NCBI GenBank assembly: GCA_037013685.1
Contig: CM072905.1
Coordinates: forward strand, 7,637,491-7,701,490
Source of the DNA: Acridotheres tristis
Taxonomy: Eukaryota > Chordata > Aves > Passeriformes > Sturnidae
DNA length: 64,000 nucleotides
Direction of reading: 5' to 3'
The notes beneath the pieces were generated by a model. That model did no database searches. It was not told the origin of the DNA and saw only the letters and a program-made list of their open reading frames with translations. Positions 1 to 18,668 of the stretch are shown here, in pieces. The position numbers and the translations under genes are program-made. Positions within the stretch are counted from its first letter, which is position 1; each line of letters opens with the position of its first letter.

Positions 1-1384
1 GTGAGCCTTTGTCTCTCCAGGCCCCACATTCTTCCAAAAGGCCACAGCTGCAGCCTTCTCTGAGGACACACACAGACTGTGCAGGCTTCCAGGATGTTCA
101 GCCTCAGCCAGAAATGCCAAGAGTTGGAGAAGTTGGAGGTTTTTTTAAATAATCTTGTGAAAGAATCTGCAGTGGCTACAGAGCAAGTGTGCTTGCTTCT
201 GCCTGGCTATCTATCACAGGAAATTTTGGGAGTCTGGACAGCTAAAGAATGTATGAATAAACCTTCCCTGTCTCCATTTCCCCACCACCACACTGCTCTT
301 ACACAGACTGGCACAAAAGAGTGAAAAACAGAGATCCCGACAAACATATTTAGGATTCCTTTGTACAAAAGGATATGGCCCAGGAGTGTTTAAATAAGGA
401 AGAGACAAGGTTAAAAACGGACCAGAGAACCCAGAAAAGCAACACTCCAGGTTCCACCAAACTCAACACTTTTAAGAAAGTCACAGTTGAGGATTTAATC
501 TCTCTTTAATTTGCTCTTCCATCAGTGCCTGGGTATTGCTGTGTGTTTACTACGTGCACAGCACTTCCGTAGTTTCCCAAAGAACGGCTGAAGTGAGTTC
601 TGTACCCACCTCCTAGGGCTCAGAAGAGCACCCACTGAAGCAGCCCATGGAAATTCAGATTTCCTGGCAGCACCTTCAGCTACACAGACACCACCAGCAC
701 AAGCCCCTGCTAATATAACAAACCAGCAGCTCCAAAAGATCCCTTGGGGACGAGAGCTTTACCTGGCATAATACAAATGCACCTACACAGACTTAAGCAA
801 CACACTGCATTTTTAAAAAGCATAAAACAACAACATGTCCCCCCTCCTCAATCCTTTAAAATTGGCACTGCAACTTTCAGAAAGGTCTGAACACATAACC
901 TCAAAGAAAAGTTATTTAGGGATGTGAACTGCACTGGGCTGAGCAAGCCCATGGCCCCAGAACTGTTTGGTGTTTCAAGCCCAGCAAATGTGATCCTGCC
1001 AGAGTCAGATTTTGTCAGCAGTTGCCTTGTGCTAAACATCACACCTGCACCTGAAGGACTGGAATTACTGGCAAATGCTGACTTTTTTGCCACCACAGTT
1101 TTTGCTGTGCAAGAAACTCCAAGACTCTCTTGCTCCATCAAGCTTTCCATCACAAGGTGCTAGTGCAGCTTTGTTACCTGTCACTGTGACAGACACAGAG
1201 TGGAAGCAGATGGACTGTTGCTGGTTCAGGTGTTGCACCTCAGGTGTGTGTATGGAGCATGCAGATTCAGACCACAAAAGATGTTTCAGGTCGGTGGTCA
1301 CCTCTCTTGAAGTTGCTTCAGTACTTGGAGTATTCACACCACCTTCCCTTCCTTGGCTGAACAGGGATCTTCTCTTGCAAATAA
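1..1384. other. Unassigned sequence upstream of the CR1 element
   Basis: No gene could be supported here. A plus-strand open frame at 79-324 has a helix-like stretch (SQKCQELEKLEVFLNN) and lies just after a CAG at 81-83, so it could be an exon, but no matching partner exon or homologue is recognised. In the human order the next gene beyond JMJD6 is MXRA7, so this may be intergenic space towards it. Confidence 0.4.
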
Positions 1385-3245
1385 TATGAAAAAGGAAGGT
1401 GTTTGCCCAGTGGAAGCAAGATCAGGTAACATGGGAAGAATACAGAAATGCTGCTGCCACTGTAGGAAGAAAATTCACATGGCCAAAGCTCAACTAGAGA
1501 CAAAACTGGCCAGAACTGTGGGGGAAATAAAAAAAGTTTTTTCAAATATATTAATGGCAAAAGGCAAATTAGAAATAACACTGATCCATTCCAGGATGAG
1601 GATGGTCACCTCACAATCAGGGACATGGCAGAGGTGTTGAATGTTTCTTTGCCTCTGTCTTCAGCACAGATGAAGGACCGAGGGGGTCTCAGTGCCCTGA
1701 GCTGGAGGACTGTGACAATGTTCAACTCCTAGTCAACCCCAAACCTCCAGATGGATCCCTACAAATCCATGGGGCCTCATGGGATTCATCTGAGAATCCT
1801 CAAGATGCTGCTGATGTCATTGCAAAACCTCTCAATGATTTTTGAGCAGTCTTGGGAATCCAGAGGGGTTCCAGGTGACTGGAAGCTGACAAATGTCCCA
1901 GTCTTCAAGAACAAGGAGGACCTTGGAAGCCATAGGCCTGTCAGTCTCACTTCAGTGCCCAGCCAAATCATGGAAGAGATGATTCTGGGAAGTACTGAAA
2001 AACACCTGGAGGACAATGCAGGCATCAGTCACAGCCAGCACAGCTTCATGAGGGGAAAGTCCTGCTTGTTGAATCTGACCTCCTTCTGTGACAGGATGAC
2101 CCACCTGGCTGATCCAGGAAAGCCAGTAGATGTCACCTTTTGGACTTCAGCAAAGCTGTGGATCTTGTCTCTCCCAGTGACCTTCTGGACAAACTGCCCA
2201 GCCCGCAGGTTACCTGTGTTACATGATGGGTGAGCAACTGGCTCACATGTTGGACACAAAGGGTGACAGTGCCTGAGGTGACACCAGGCTGGCACTGGTC
2301 ACTGGTCCATCCTCACCCCTGTGCTCTTCAACATCCTCACTAATGACTTGGATGCAGGACTGGAATATTAAGTTTGCCAACAACACTAAATTGGCAGGAG
2401 CTGTCAACTCCCTCAAGGGTAGAGAGGCCCCAACAAATTAGAGATGGGCAATCACCAACTGCGTGGAGTTTTAACAAGGGCAAGGGCTGGATTCTGCACT
2501 GGGATCCAGGCACTCCTGGTTGTGTGGACAGACTGGGGAACGAGAGGCTGGAGAGCAGAGCTGTGGAAAGGGACCTGGGGGTCCGGGTTGGTGGCAAGCT
2601 GGATCTGGGACAGCACTGCCCTGGAGCCCAGAGGGCAAACCGTGTCCTTGGGGCATCGGGTCCAGCACTGCCAGCCAGGCAGGGGAGGGGATTGTCCTGC
2701 TCTGCTCTGCACTGGGGCAGCCTCACCTTCAGTGCTGGGGGCAGTTTTGGGAACCACAACATCTAACAGATATGAAGCCACTGGAGAGTGCCCAAAGGAG
2801 GCCACGAGGATGGTGAAGGCTCTTGAGGAGAAGCTGTATGAGGAGTGTCTGAGGTCACTTGGTCTGTTCAGCCTGGAGGAGACTGAAGTCAGGCCTCATT
2901 TGTGTCTTCAGCATCCTCACAAAGGACAGCAGAGGGGCAGGTACCGATCTCTTCACTCTTTTGACCAGTGACAAGGAAATGGCTGGAGCTGAGTGAGAGC
3001 AGGTTTAGGCTGGATATCACGAACAAGTTTTTCACCCAGAGGGTGGTTGGGCACTGGAACAGCCTCCCCAGGGCAATGGTCACAGCATTGAGCCTGTCTG
3101 AGTTCATGAAGTGTTTGGACAATGCTCTTGGGCACAGGGTGGGGTTCTTGGTTTCTGTGCAGGGCCAGGAGTTGAACTTGATGATCCTGATGGATTCTTT
3201 CCAAGTGCCTGTACTCCAGGACTGTATGAGACACATTCTTGGAAG
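1385..3245 (+). mobile_element. CR1 LINE retrotransposon, 5'-truncated and inactive
   Basis: This is a long fragment of CR1, the main avian LINE, in plus orientation. Translated pieces in shifting frames match the CR1 ORF2 reverse-transcriptase region: an EEYRNAAATVGRK-like stretch near 1435, then DPYKSMGPHGIH (1751 on), ESRGVPGDWK and RPVSLTSVPSQIMEEMI up to about 2230. The catalytic FADD box is FANN at 2373-2384, so both metal-binding aspartates are lost. Near 2990-3115 the typical SRFRLDI and hNSLP-like C-terminal stretch appears, and 3170-3210 resembles the CR1 3' end (GATGATCCTGATGG). Frameshifts and stops break the frame repeatedly. The 5' part of the element, including the endonuclease, is absent, as is usual for CR1. 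The boundaries are approximate. Confidence 0.9.
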
Positions 3246-5000
3246 CACCAGCCCTGACAGCAATGTTCTCCTGCAGCAAGGTAAGATCCAAGGACTCATT
3301 TTCCACAGCTCAGTTCTTGCAGAAGCTCATTTCTTCCTTGTTCTTCCCAAAATTCTGGTGTGAGATCCACCGGACGTTCCGACAGGCCAAAAGGGCCGGT
3401 GTTCCTTTCCTCAAGTGTACAGGACAACATGTAAACATATGACAGTGTCAAAGCAAGGCAGGCTTTTACATTTACCTGCTGGTTTTAAAAAGAGTTCTTT
3501 AAAAACTGACCTGTTGTCTTCCTTGCCAGTTCCGTGACCCATTAAATACTCGGCATGTCCTTACCCACAGCTGGGTTCTAGTGCACTCACCCGGGGCGCA
3601 GAGGGGACAAAGCATTGCACAAAGGGCACAGTCGGGGCATTCCCCTACAGGTTATTCAGGAGCCAACCTCGGACAGCACGTAACGAAGGTGTCTGGATCG
3701 AGGAAGAGTGACACAAACTTAAGGAGCATGAGAATGGAAGCAGGAGGGGGTAGAACAGAGCTGGCTGGCTGCTAACGGAGCTTCGATGGGCAGCTGCCTC
3801 TGGGCAGGTGGTGCTATCCCTCACGGGTAGCTGCGGCCTCCACAAGATTCCCTAATCCTGTCAAAAAAAGTACAACTGCCTTTGAGCATTCCCCTTGTAT
3901 CAGGGCACAAGATCCCAACATGCAGATTAATCTCAGGCTTATTTTTCCTCCAGCATTGTACAAGCAGGGTTAAGATTTCATGTTTGGAAGCGTTTCTAGC
4001 AACTAAGCCATCACACAGCTGGAACAGAACACTCACCCACCCTCACAGAGTAAAACAATCAACATACAGGAGGAAGAACAGTGAAACCCAGAAAGTAAAT
4101 GTTCTAGGGAAGGTGCTAATTTTTAATATTTAGGGTATTCATTTCGAAATTTGAATGGCAAATAATTTAAAAATGCCTGTTTTTTTCAGAAGAATAGATC
4201 TGCATCGTGATCTGCATTTTTACAGCTTTCTTTTAAAAACAGGATCTGCATTAAGGTTTGTTCTTTCCTGCTGCTCATTCCCTGCCTGAAGTCACACTGG
4301 CTGTCAAAATGGCATTTGACAATGTCATAACAAGCAAATTGTGGAAACCTCCAGGGCAAAATAAGCAGTTAGTACAGCTCTCCCCAACCTTTAATGATGC
4401 TCTGTACTTGTAATTCTTTGTATTCAGTTATGAACAACTGCTGGAAATAAGAGAGCAATCTACAGGAGCACACAGGTCTTCAGGCAGTCCTCACACTGGG
4501 AAGTCAGGCTGGAATCATGCTGGAATATAGACTTCCTCAGGTAAATTACTGCTGCACACCTTCTTTAGTAAGCCACATACTAAGCCACCACAGCAGTTGC
4601 ATCCATGCCAAACCTGGAGCATCCAAGAGCTCAAGAGCTGGCCAGCACTCTAATGCAGGCAGGCAGCCAATCCAGCAGCACTGGTTAACCAAGCTGCAAG
4701 GAATTTGCTTAAGAATTTTGGCAACCCTCTGTTATATGAGAAAAATGCTTCATTTAGCAAAGAATGTTTAAGTTCTTCCCTGCAGTATACTCCCAGATTC
4801 CCAGTGTTCCACTGCTTTTAACCTGGCCTGTCCAGAGAACTGCTTTCCTCAGCAACTTTACCCTAAGAATATCTATCCTTGATTTTGCAATTTTCATGTT
4901 GCCTCCTTCCACACTGAAACTTGCTCAATATTTATGTATTTATTTATTTTAAATGTAAATACAGACATTTGGAAATTGGGATGAATTTTGCCTTTAACAG
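3246..5000. other. Non-coding sequence between CR1 and the JMJD6 3' end
   Basis: No gene is supported. Short open frames here look random. A stretch at 4427-4470 begins after a pyrimidine-rich run ending in CAG and reads YEQLLEIREQSTGAH in one frame, ending at a possible CAG/GT donor. It could be an upstream exon of the plus-strand candidate at 5001, but its phase does not join that exon directly. Confidence 0.35.
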
Positions 5001-5197
5001 ATAAAGCAGTGGAACAAACTAAAATAGACAAGGCAGCAGTAAGAGAAACTATACAACTACTTGAAGGTTTTCTGTTTGAACAAGACATTGAAACCCAAGT
5101 GTTGCCTGGTCAGTTTTCATCTTTAACTGTTCACTATTCATTTAAACTCTCTGAAGAGCAGTTAAAACATCCCACCTCTCCCATTAAACAAAGATAA
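5001..5197 (+). CDS. Candidate terminal coding exon of an unidentified convergent gene
   Basis: An open frame follows a good splice acceptor (TTTTGCCTTTAACAG ending at 5000) and runs about 65 codons to a TAA at 5195-5197. The predicted peptide is helical and charged in its first half (VEQTKIDKAAVRETIQLLEG). A plus-strand AATAAA lies about 60 bases after the stop, at 5258-5263, so acceptor, open frame, stop and poly(A) signal come in the right order for a last exon. The gene would run tail to tail into JMJD6. I do not recognise the protein and found no confident upstream exon; the start phase needs one base from the preceding exon. It may be a chance ORF. Confidence 0.3.
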
Positions 5198-5250
5198 AAT
5201 CAAATCCTTTCATCTATTAAAAGAGACAACTAGGAAAAGTAATAATACTG

Positions 5251-5263
5251 TTTATTAAATAAA
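5251..5263. terminator. Overlapping poly(A) signals, both strands
   Basis: TTTATT at 5251-5256 is an AATAAA hexamer on the minus strand, about 210 bases past the JMJD6 stop codon, and is its most likely proximal poly(A) signal. AATAAA at 5258-5263 on the plus strand directly abuts it and could serve a convergent transcript. Longer JMJD6 3' ends are possible. Confidence 0.6.
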
Positions 5264-5465
5264 GCCCCTGATTAAAAAAAAAAATCAATAATCTTAGTTG
5301 TCTGTTTGGAACAATTAAAATAATTCATGGAGGGAAGATACGACTGGTCAACTCTAAGGAATCCCTTGCTCTCCATCCCTCTCTGCCGTGGAATCCCCTA
5401 TCTGAAGTGTGCCAGCTTTCCCTTGTATTGTCCTGTGCTTGTTTAAAAGCAACGGCTGCCCGGGG

Positions 5466-12862
<7,397 letters not shown>

Positions 12863-14357
12863 ATGGCGGAGCCGCAGCGGCAGCGCGCGCGGCGGTACCG
12901 TTTCGAGGAGGGTCCGGCGGCGCTGGCCGTGCGTGTGCCCGAGGTACCGGGGGCAGCCGGGACATGGGGAATGGCGGGAGCTCCCGGGACCCTGGCACAG
13001 CGCCTCGCCCCGTGTCTTGCAGGTGCTGGACTCGCAGTACGGCATGTACGTGTGGCCCTGCGCCGTGGTCCTGGCCCAATACGTGTGGGCACACAGGCGG
13101 AGCCTGCCCGGCAAGCGAGTGCTGGAGGTACCGCCCGCTCCCCGCCCGGAACCCCCTCTCGTGACCCGCGGGCTTCACGAACACGCTGTGCTTTCAGATC
13201 GGTGCCGGTGTGAGTCTCCCCGGCGTGGTGGCCGCTAGGTGCGGTGCCCAGGTGATCCTGTCGGACAGCGAGGAGCTGCCCCAGTGCCTGCAGAGCTGTC
13301 GCAGCAGCTGCATCATGAACCGCCTGCCGCACGTACCCGTCCTGGGCCTCACCTGGGGCCGCGTGTCACCAGAGCTGCTCTCTCTTGCGCCCATAGACAT
13401 TATTTTAGGCTCAGATGTCTTTTTTGACCCCAAAGGTACGTTAATGCTCTTAGGTATCTTTGGTTTGTGACTGCAAGGAGTTCGTGTCCAAGTAGTGCTG
13501 GGAACTGTGTCAATAGATCAGGTGGCACTGTGCTACTGACCTTGTTACTCCAGGGTAATTCTAGTTTAGAGCTGTCATAAATGCAGCTGAGGCTGTGGGA
13601 ATAGAAGATGAAATAAATAACCAAGTCCCTTCATGCCATGCTTGGGTCTCTCACACAGACACTGTGCTTGCATTGATTTGTAATCACCATTACATAGAAC
13701 CAGGCATTTATGCACAGCTGGAATCCAGAGACTAACCCAGACTGCTTTATCCCCCCCAAACTCCACAGACTTCGAAGATATTTTAACTACAATTTACTTC
13801 TTGTTGGAGAAGAACCCACAGGCTCAATTCTGGACAACTTACCAAGTCCGAAGGTAATTTTTTACGTATTTAAAAGTCAAATTTTAACTCTAGTCTCAGC
13901 TGTGGATGAGCATTAACTCCTCTGTAGCACCACCACTCTGACTCAGAAAAGCTCTTTATTGTGAGTCAGGCTGCTATTTGCCCAGTAAATCCTGGAGGTA
14001 ATAAAATCTAAAAACAATCCAAGAATCATCAATTTGCTGTTGAGTAGAAAACTGTTACAAACCCGGCTGTGTTGTACCAGTTTGGTGACAGCCTGCTCGT
14101 TTTTCTGTAGCAGTGATAACCCTGGGCTAAGTTTTCACTCGTTTCCTCCCCTCAGTGCTGACTGGTCTATCGAGGCTCTGCTCTACAAATGGAAGCTGAA
14201 GAGCATCCACGTTCCTTTGCATTCCTTTGGTGCAGACAAAGAGCACTTGGCCAGCTCCTCTATGCCAGGAAGACACACAATCGAAATGATGATCATCTCA
14301 CTAGCACAGTCAGAGGGCACTTCAGTTTATTCCACTTTAGATTTCAGTACAAGGTGA
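12863..14357 (+). CDS. METTL23: METTL23, seven-beta-strand methyltransferase (histone arginine methyltransferase-like), 236 aa
   Basis: METTL23 belongs to the METTL21-type class I SAM methyltransferases and is reported to methylate histone H3 arginine 17. Coding exons are 12863-12943, 13023-13127, 13198-13435, 13769-13853 and 14156-14357, totalling 711 bases with phases that join exactly and GT-AG introns. The first intron is only 79 bases. The ATG at 12863 gives MAEPQRQRARRYRFEEG; a shorter form could start at the in-frame MYVWPCAVV, the start of the 190-aa human form I recall. The SAM-binding motif EIGAGVSLPG spans the exon 2/3 junction (residues 62-71), followed by VILSDSEELP and DIILGSDVFFDP, the post-I and motif II/III equivalents. 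The C-terminus runs past the IISLAQ segment by about 15 residues (ending LDFSTR), longer than the human end I remember. It is head to head with JMJD6. Confidence 0.95.
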
Positions 14358-14463
14358 TACTCGGCTGTTCACTGCAGCACAGAGCTGCAGAGAACAGTCC
14401 TGGTTACAGCAAACCTCATGGATATTTTGGGGAAGCAGCAATTCTCAAAACATGCAGTGTAAA

Positions 14464-14469
14464 AATAAA
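14464..14469 (+). terminator. METTL23 poly(A) signal
   Basis: A canonical AATAAA lies 107 bases after the METTL23 stop, so the 3' UTR is probably about 130 bases long. No better hexamer occurs between the stop and this point. Confidence 0.75.
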
Positions 14470-14489
14470 GCTGTTTGGTTTTCTAGCTC

Positions 14490-15899
14490 TGGCTTTTGAG
14501 AAATTTGTGTTCCTCCCCCAAGTCAGTGGAATAGTTCAGAGCCTCAAATCCATCATGTAAACCACTACACAACAGAGTTTAATAACCTGGAAATCCACAA
14601 GATCCAACCTAAATCCACAACTTCAGCTATGAAAAGGTAACTGCACTCTTAAAAAACCATCCCTGTAAGGTCCCTTTCCCAGGACTGAGAACCCTTCCCA
14701 AAGATCCACATACAAAAGCCAGCCCCTCTGTTGGTAAATGAGTGTGTGGAGACTATGCTAACCTGGAACATACAAACTCCTCAGTTTGTAAAAAAGTATT
14801 TTTAATCCTCAACAGAGCCATACTGCCAGTGTTCAGATGTTTCCATTCCCATTTAACATACATGCATAAGATAAAACAATGCATTACAATAACCCTTGAC
14901 ACAGGATGTTTGAAGTTACAAGTCATTTGGTACCAAATCAAGAGAAATCATCACTGTAAAGATCAGCCCCTGTCAAGCAGCAGCCTGGTGAGCCAGGGCA
15001 AGCACACAGCAATGCAATTATTAGTACTGCTCAGTGTGGATCTCCCACAACACCATCCCAGGACCTGGCTGGTTCTGTGTTCGTGGCCTGGTGTGTTACC
15101 ACTTGCCACACAACATTGGGTTAGTAACAATACTAATTAAAGTTTGCCCATAGTAATTGAAAAGCAACCCCAGTGGATAAAATTTTTAAGCAGTAGAATG
15201 CATTTATAGTTACTATATAGAAGTTAAACATTGACAGTATAATTGCAGAAATCTTTTCAAGCTAAAAATAAGCTGACCCAAGACATTAAGTTGAGAAAAG
15301 TTAACACAGAAAAAAATGTTTAATATTAACTACAGAGACAGTGGATATAGTACAGAATGTCTTAAGCAAAAGATACACCAATCAGTACTTACAAAGGAAT
15401 GAACCATTTCTTTGCTTAACATTACAATTCTCATATGTAAGTTCATATATGTACGTTGGTAAGCTTTACCATTCTGGAAAAAATAAGGTGTGTATATCAT
15501 CAGCTAGATGTGCTCACTGTATGCTCCATTTTTTTTACGCAAGGCCCGGGTGACTGGAAGTGCAGTTGTCAGGCATTTTAATTAACTGGACAGCCATTTG
15601 TTTCTGCACGACAAGGCATCGTTACACAGGAGCAATCAGGAGACAACAGGAAACAGCCAAGCACTCTGCACTGCAACACGCCACCTTAACAGCTAACCAG
15701 CATTACTCAACTGCTACACAACTGCGCCTAGTGCACAAAAATACATAAGAGAAGAGATTAGAATTGAGTCTGATAAAACAATCCTTGCAAATATCAACTG
15801 TCACCTGAAAAGATTTCTACCAATTTGAATTTGAAGATGCTATTTTAAGTCAAAGTTTTTCTTTCTTTTTTTTTTTTAAAAAAAAGCATTTACAGTAAG
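14490..15899. other. Intergenic gap between convergent METTL23 and SRSF2
   Basis: No coding region is supported. The sequence is AT-rich and non-repetitive. Minus-strand ATTAAA-type hexamers, for example near 15318, could serve a longer SRSF2 transcript. Confidence 0.5.
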
Positions 15900-17475
15900 T
15901 TTCAAGTTGAAGTTTTGTGGACTTTTATTTAAGAAATCAAGGTAAAATTGAGAGTACTTTTTGACAGTTAGCTATCAGCATATAATGGCTGCATGGTTCC
16001 TCAGTATGAAACTGGAGGCAGCAAGTTACCATCGATTTTAATTTCCAATAGAAGTCAGCACTATATAAACAAAAATGAAGTTTTACCTCAAATATCCAAG
16101 CCAATAATGAAATCGGTAGTCGTTCACTTCACTAAATTACAAGAAATTTGAATAACAGCAACAAAATGGCACATAAAATGTAAAATCTGCCACTTGAGGC
16201 GCAACTTAAACAAGTAAAAAGTTAGACAAAATGTTACAAAATAACCTTTTCAACAGCTGGTTGCTCGGCCAGGGTCTCTCCAATGGGCTGAAGACTCAAG
16301 CGATCTTTTCCCCCAAAAGGCGTCCTTTATGTGGGTTCTCATTTAGCTGAAGCATCTAGGTTTGAAGAGAGAAAAGTTCAGCCAGGTTTCTACCTTGTCT
16401 ATTATGGGTGTGGATGACTTCAAGGATACTTCTAGTTGTGTTTCAACTGGCTTTGCCTAATTTAATTAAGCTTTAGGAATTTCCACGGTGTTCCACCTCC
16501 CCCCCGTGTTGCTTTACTTCAGAGGCCAAATGTAAAATTCGGTCAAAATATTTAGTTACAAAGGAGAGTAAGCATCAGGCTGTAGATCAAGCCACCATTA
16601 ACTTCAATTCAGCCTGTTCACCGCTCAATAATTCAAAGTTCTATAAAAGTTACAGAACTAATACTTCTTCATAAAGACTTAACTAAGCTCTAATTAGCAT
16701 TCAAAACCGAAAATGTGACTAATTTTGCTACAATTATCTAACTCCAGAGCTAGCTGAGGCCCTTTCCTTTTAAAAAACAGGACCAAACAGTTTGAAGGGT
16801 TAAAGACACACTATCCTTTCCCCACCCCTTGTATCCTTAGATGCCTCTTCAAGATGCCGACTTGAAGAAAAACTAGTTTCCGTGGTTTTCTCGTTGCAAG
16901 GAATTTGCCACTTTTCTAGGACAGTTATTACCTCCAGTCAGTATAACGGCCACTGAACCGATCTTCCGTTCTAAAAGGATAGTGTATCTTTAACAGTGTA
17001 AGACAAACCTGCTCCAACACACGCCCACAGAAACTGGTCCCTGGAGGATCAGCCAAATCAGTTAAAATCTGCAATACTGGCCAATATTCTTTTAGCAAAC
17101 AGGAGACCGCAGCTTTAAAGGGGAAAATGCAGATGTTGGATAAATACAGTAAGAAATAGTCATTTTCATCATAGGTTGCGTCTCATACAATATTTTATTA
17201 AAACCAAGGCATTAATCTTGCAATAAAACATTTTCTCCGTTTAAAAAAATATTTCTCCGTAGAAAACCCTTCAGTAATTATTTCCCTAAATCAATAACCA
17301 AAAAACCACTGCTCAAGAAAAAAAAATACCAAAACCAACAACTAACAATGTGCCCCACTAGGATCCACTTGGTTCAGGCTATTAATGTTCCAAGAACTAC
17401 CCAACATCCCACCTAAGTGCTATAAAATAAAGTAACATGCATCCTGTGCTGATCCCGAGGTACATTACCATGTTC
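15900..17475 (-). other. SRSF2: SRSF2 3' UTR with probable alternative 3'-UTR introns
   Basis: Reading the minus strand after the SRSF2 stop, a donor CATG/GTAATG occurs only 7 bases downstream (exon end 17469). A strong acceptor AAACCTAG/ATGC opens a likely terminal exon at 16355. Between them is a candidate 39-base cassette exon at 16932-16970 (TTTTAG/AACGG to GGAG/GTAATA). A second candidate lies just upstream on the transcript, ending in GGAGCAG/GTTTGT. In mammals SRSF2 (SC35) autoregulates by alternative splicing in its 3' UTR that yields unstable mRNAs; the arrangement here fits that. The exon assignments are inferred from splice-site patterns only. Confidence 0.6.
15924..15929 (-). terminator. 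SRSF2 poly(A) signal
   Basis: TTTATT on the plus strand gives AATAAA on the minus strand, about 430 bases into the candidate terminal 3' UTR exon and about 1.55 kb beyond the stop codon in genomic distance. A long T/A homopolymer run at 15867-15885 follows shortly downstream. Confidence 0.6.
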
Positions 17476-18668
17476 CTAGGAGGATACAGCTCCTTCTTCT
17501 TCCGGAGACTTGGGAGGGCTCTTAGACCTGGATCTGGAGTTGGATTCCCTCTTTGAGGCGGGGGGAGGGCTTCTAGATCTGGAACGGGATCTTGACCTGG
17601 ACCGAGATCTGGAGACAGATGAGGACTTTGACTTGGATCTCCTGGCAGATCTGGACTTGGAGGTGGAACGAGACCGAGAACGTGTGCGAGACCGAGATTT
17701 GGATCGACTGTAGCGGGACCGACTGCGAGACCTAGAGCGGCTCCTGCTTCTAGATCGGCTGCGACGGCGTCTTCTAGGGCTAAAACACAGCAGGAGAAAA
17801 AAAGGAAAGAAAAAAAAAAAGGGCGCGTTAAAAGTTGCTCACGGGTGACGCACGGACTGGAGCTGCGGGACAGGGAAGTCGGAACAGGACGCACGTGGGC
17901 AAGAAAATGAGTGTTAAGAGGGCGCCATTGTTCAGAGCGAGTGGCCGGGGGCTAAATCTACCACAGGGCGAAACCCTTCCACTCCGAGTGAACCCCACGT
18001 GCCTTTGCTAGTAAAACTCTACTTCCTCTTCCCAGCTCCACCGCGAAACTCACAGAGAAATAGACACAGAATCCCAGAATCGGTCCGGTTAGAAGGGGCA
18101 TCAGTGGGTCATCCAACCTCCCTGCTTAAGCAGGGTCGGCCTAGAGCACACGGCTCAACTCTACGTCCATACGGTTCAGTGACGGAGACCTCACTACCTC
18201 TCTAGGCAACCAACATGAAAACAAACGGGTCCCCACCGCACAGGCGCACAGCTAAGGTTCATCTCATTTACTGCCCGAACTCCGCTGCCCGTTCCGCGGC
18301 GCTCACCTGCGGCTGCGGCGGCCGTAGCCGCTGCTGCTGTACCGGCGGGGCGGCGGCCCGCGGCGGCTGTGGTGCGAGTCGGGCGGGCGGCCGTAGCGGG
18401 CCATCTGCACGCGGAGCTCCCGGCCGTCCAGCACCGCCCCGTCCATCGCGTCCATCGCATCCTCCGCGTCCCGCTTGTCGTGGAAGCGCACGAAGGCGAA
18501 GCCGCGGCTCTCCTTGGTGTAGCGGTCCCGGGGAATGTAGACGTCGCCCACCCGGCCGTACTTCTCAAAGACCCTCCGGAGGGTGTCCGGGGAGGTGCGG
18601 TAGGTCAGGTTGTCCACCTTGAGGGACGTCATGCCCTCCACATCGGGCGGCGGGCGGCCGTAGCTCAT
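17476..18668 (-). CDS. SRSF2: SRSF2 (SC35), serine/arginine-rich splicing factor, 221 aa
   Basis: SRSF2 is a nuclear SR protein that binds exonic enhancers and recruits U1 and U2 components. Coding exons on the minus strand are 18307-18668 and 17476-17779, 666 bases in all, giving the same 221-residue length as the mammalian protein. The start [20 protein letters not shown] leads into one RRM (about residues 14-92) with RNP2 LKVDNL and RNP1 RGFAFVRF. P95, the hinge residue known as a mutation hotspot in human myeloid disease, is present in [10 protein letters not shown]. The hinge is rich in arginine and glycine. The second exon encodes the RS domain of repeated RS dipeptides and ends [14 protein letters not shown]. 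The intron (17780-18306) contains a CR1 fragment. The gene is head to head with MFSD11 and tail to tail with METTL23. Confidence 0.98.
18058..18215 (-). mobile_element. CR1 3'-end fragment inside the SRSF2 intron
   Basis: The plus strand reads as the reverse complement of a CR1 3' end: ACAGAATCCCAGAATCGG, then GTCATCCAACCTCCCTGC, AAGCAGGGTCGGCCTAGAGC, and finally CTCTCTAGGCAACC. The element is therefore in the same (minus) orientation as SRSF2. It is diverged but recognisable over about 150 bases and lies about 90 bases from the exon 1 donor. Confidence 0.85.
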
